7,255 bases of DNA from Pseudomonadales bacterium (lineage in GTDB: Bacteria; Pseudomonadota; Gammaproteobacteria; Pseudomonadales; Pseudohongiellaceae), in contig JAITMI010000121.1 of the NCBI GenBank assembly GCA_031277435.1, forward strand, positions 1-7,255, read 5' to 3'. The position numbers and the translations under genes were made by a program. Below are positions 5,756 to 7,255 of the stretch, piece by piece. The notes beneath the pieces were generated by a model that saw nothing but the letters and a program-made list of their open reading frames with translations, was not told where the DNA came from and made no database searches. Each line of letters starts with the position of its first letter. Within the stretch, counting starts at the first letter, position 1.

Positions 5756-7255
5756 TCAGGCGTGGGTGGTCAGGTCATTGCCTGAGGCCAGGTTTCGTAG
5801 CCGCGTGACAAGCTCGGCGATGACTCCCTCCCAATCACCAATTCCGTGCTGCCGGAACAAGCGCGCCGTTGGATACCAGGGGCTGTCGTCGCGATCCAAT
5901 AACCAGCGCCAGTCCGCAACGTAGGGCAACAGTACCCACACGGGTTTGCCCAGCGCGCCGGCGAGATGCACCACGGCGGTATCGACCGCGATCACCAGGT
6001 CACATTGCTCAATGGCCGCCGCCGTATCGCCGAAGTCGGCGATGTCAGCGTCGATGCGTTCGATCGGCAGCCGCGCCAGCGCGGGTAGATCGGCATCGCG
6101 GTATTCCTTTTGCAGGCTGATGAAAGAAACGCCCTCAAGCGCCAATAACGGCGCTAAACGTTCGAGCGCGATACTGCGATTGTGATCGTTGGGATTGGCG
6201 ATGCCGCCGGACCAAACCAGCCCAACCCGCAAGCTTGCGCGGCGCGGCAGACGCGCGCGCCAGGCGGGCAAGCGTTCGTCCGGAGCGCTCAAATAAGGCA
6301 CCTGTGCCACAATGGTGTCAAGGCGGGTGCCGCAAGCGAGCGGCAGGCTCATCAAGGAGCATTGCAGATCGAAGCGGGGCAGGACAACGCCTCGTTCCAC
6401 AACCACGGTAATGCCGCTGGCAAGCTCGCCGAGCAGCGGCTGGAGAGTTTTGGGCAAGTCCAGAATGACCCGTGCGGCTTCGGCTTTTATTCGCGGCAAA
6501 TAACGCAGCATTTGCATGCTATCGCCCAAGCCCTGTTCGCAGTACAACAGAATCGTTTGGCCTCCCAGAGCTTCGCCACGCCACTGTGGCTGCTTGAGTT
6601 TGCGCGGGTCAAGGTGCTTGAGCGGCACACCACCGCGCAAGCGCCATTCGTAAAGCTCCCAGCCCGCGCCGTAGTCACCCAAACGCAGCAAGACGGCGCC
6701 TTTGGCGAATTGCGCGGGCGCGTAGTGAGGATCGAGCGTGACGGCGCGATCAAAGCTGGTCAGCGCATCATGCTGACGCCCAAGCCGCTCCAGCGAGACG
6801 CCGCGGCTATAGTACGCCGGAGCATAATCGGGCTTGAGCGCGATGGCTCGGTTACAACTTTCGAGCGCCTCTGCATAACGGCCGGATTTTTCCAGCGCGA
6901 TGGCGCGGCAACGGTGGGTTTCAGCATAATCGGGCCGCAGCGCGATAGTGCGGTCAAAACTATGCAGCGCGGCGTCGTAACGGCCAAGCCGTTCCAGAAT
7001 TACGCCGCGATCATGGTAGGCTTCGGCGCAATCAGGCTTGAGCGCGAGGAGTTTGTCGTAACTTGCCAGGGCATCTTCGTAACGGCCAAGCTTTTCCAAG
7101 AGCCCGCAAGCGCTATAGTGCGCCAGGAAATTCTCCGAACCAAGCTCAATGGCGCGCGTATAGCCCGCCAGCGCCTCCTCATGGCGGCCCAGCGCATTCA
7201 ATGCGTTGCCGCGTCCGAGGTGGGCATCCACGTAGCCCGGATGCAGAGCGATGAC
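5756..7255 (-). CDS. TPR protein with heptosyltransferase/GT9-like domain (5' end outside window)
   Basis: This is the C-terminal 499 residues of a gene that stays open to the window edge; the codon at 7229-7231 is GTG inside a repeat, not a start. The visible N-terminal part is five complete 34-residue tetratricopeptide repeats plus a degenerate sixth (LRLGDYGAGWELYEWRL), the tail of another repeat preceding them. The C-terminal half has LYCEQGLGDSMQMLRYLP, VGLVWSGG, NRSIALERLAPLL, and ADFGDTAAAIEQCDLVIAVDTAVVHLAGALGKPVWVLLP. This pattern is known from TPR-linked glycosyltransferase family 9/heptosyltransferase-like proteins. Such proteins are thought to act in surface glycan or protein glycosylation, probably in the cytoplasm. 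Donor and acceptor cannot be told. It has no signal peptide in view and converges on the plus operon, so a link to the secreted modules is not indicated. Confidence 0.88.
   Translation of the reverse strand, partial: VIALHPGYVDAHLGRGNALNALGRHEEALAGYTRAIELGSENFLAHYSACGLLEKLGRYEDALASYDKLLALKPDCAEAYHDRGVILERLGRYDAALHSFDRTIALRPDYAETHRCRAIALEKSGRYAEALESCNRAIALKPDYAPAYYSRGVSLERLGRQHDALTSFDRAVTLDPHYAPAQFAKGAVLLRLGDYGAGWELYEWRLRGGVPLKHLDPRKLKQPQWRGEALGGQTILLYCEQGLGDSMQMLRYLPRIKAEAARVILDLPKTLQPLLGELASGITVVVERGVVLPRFDLQCSLMSLPLACGTRLDTIVAQVPYLSAPDERLPAWRARLPRRASLRVGLVWSGGIANPNDHNRSIALERLAPLLALEGVSFISLQKEYRDADLPALARLPIERIDADIADFGDTAAAIEQCDLVIAVDTAVVHLAGALGKPVWVLLPYVADWRWLLDRDDSPWYPTARLFRQHGIGDWEGVIAELVTRLRNLASGNDLTTHA
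6722..7231 (-). repeat. Five tandem 102-bp units coding TPR motifs
   Basis: Five consecutive 34-codon units lie at 7231-7130, 7129-7028, 7027-6926, 6925-6824 and 6823-6722. Each carries the TPR pattern of G or A near position 8, LGR or SGR near 15-16, AL near 20 and a closing ALKPD-type turn. The array continues beyond the window, and a degenerate unit follows below 6722. Units are similar but not identical in DNA, so this is an old array rather than a fresh expansion. Confidence 0.85.

Noticed and set aside
7229..7231. GTG at 7231 as the start of the TPR gene
   Set aside because: The frame stays open to the window edge and the residues upstream (IALHPGY) are the end of another TPR unit, so the gene is truncated by the window.
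6722..7231. Regularly spaced repeats as a possible CRISPR array
   Set aside because: The 102-bp period matches 34-codon TPR units in an open frame. There are no identical short repeats with unique spacers.
1..7255. tRNA, rRNA, insertion sequences, attachment sites or phage genes
   Set aside because: I saw no cloverleaf or rRNA sequence, no transposase or integrase motifs, and no terminal repeats flanking any block.

Overview
The window is bacterial chromosomal DNA, moderately GC-rich, densely coded, with Shine-Dalgarno starts and Sec-type signal peptides. The polyamine-type amidase at the left end, the TPR/heptosyltransferase-like protein at the right end, and secreted families I recall from environmental proteobacteria and Acidobacteria suggest a Gram-negative environmental bacterium. 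A gammaproteobacterium is my best guess, but nothing here fixes the taxon.

Layout. (1) Positions 1-474, + strand: the 3' part of a carbon-nitrogen hydrolase, very probably N-carbamoylputrescine amidase (aguB). It ends at a strong terminator that looks bidirectional (498-529). (2) Positions 552-3293, - strand: a tight four-gene operon of exported proteins. In transcription order these are a small beta-rich protein (123 aa), a two-domain fusion (374 aa; DUF6152-like domain plus a domain called here the 'WEGDTLVV module'), a stand-alone DUF6152-like protein (139 aa) and a stand-alone WEGDTLVV-module protein (264 aa). (3) Positions 3294-3653: a 360-bp divergent control region with a perfect 6-5-6 inverted repeat overlapping a candidate -35, and a separate 25-bp imperfect inverted repeat. 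(4) Positions 3654-5687, + strand: a two-gene operon made of a 532-aa protein with two tandem WEGDTLVV modules and a 135-aa DUF6152-like protein. (5) A hairpin between convergent genes (5710-5741). (6) Positions 5756-7255, - strand: a 5'-truncated TPR protein with a heptosyltransferase/GT9-like C-terminal domain, probably unrelated to the middle block.

The interesting part is 552-5687. Two protein modules, three copies of DUF6152 and four of the WEGDTLVV module, occur side by side, in tandem and fused, in two back-to-back operons sharing one control region. All carry export signals. The fusion next to separate copies argues that the two modules work together in the periplasm or at the cell surface. 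All three DUF6152 copies are predicted to start with His-His after signal-peptide removal, with an Asn-Pro-His exactly 28 residues later, which could be an N-terminal-histidine metal site. Every WEGDTLVV module has exactly two cysteines at matching places, and the mature proteins have no others, which suggests one disulfide per module. The families are known as sequences but to my knowledge have no assigned function. No substrate can be read from the window.
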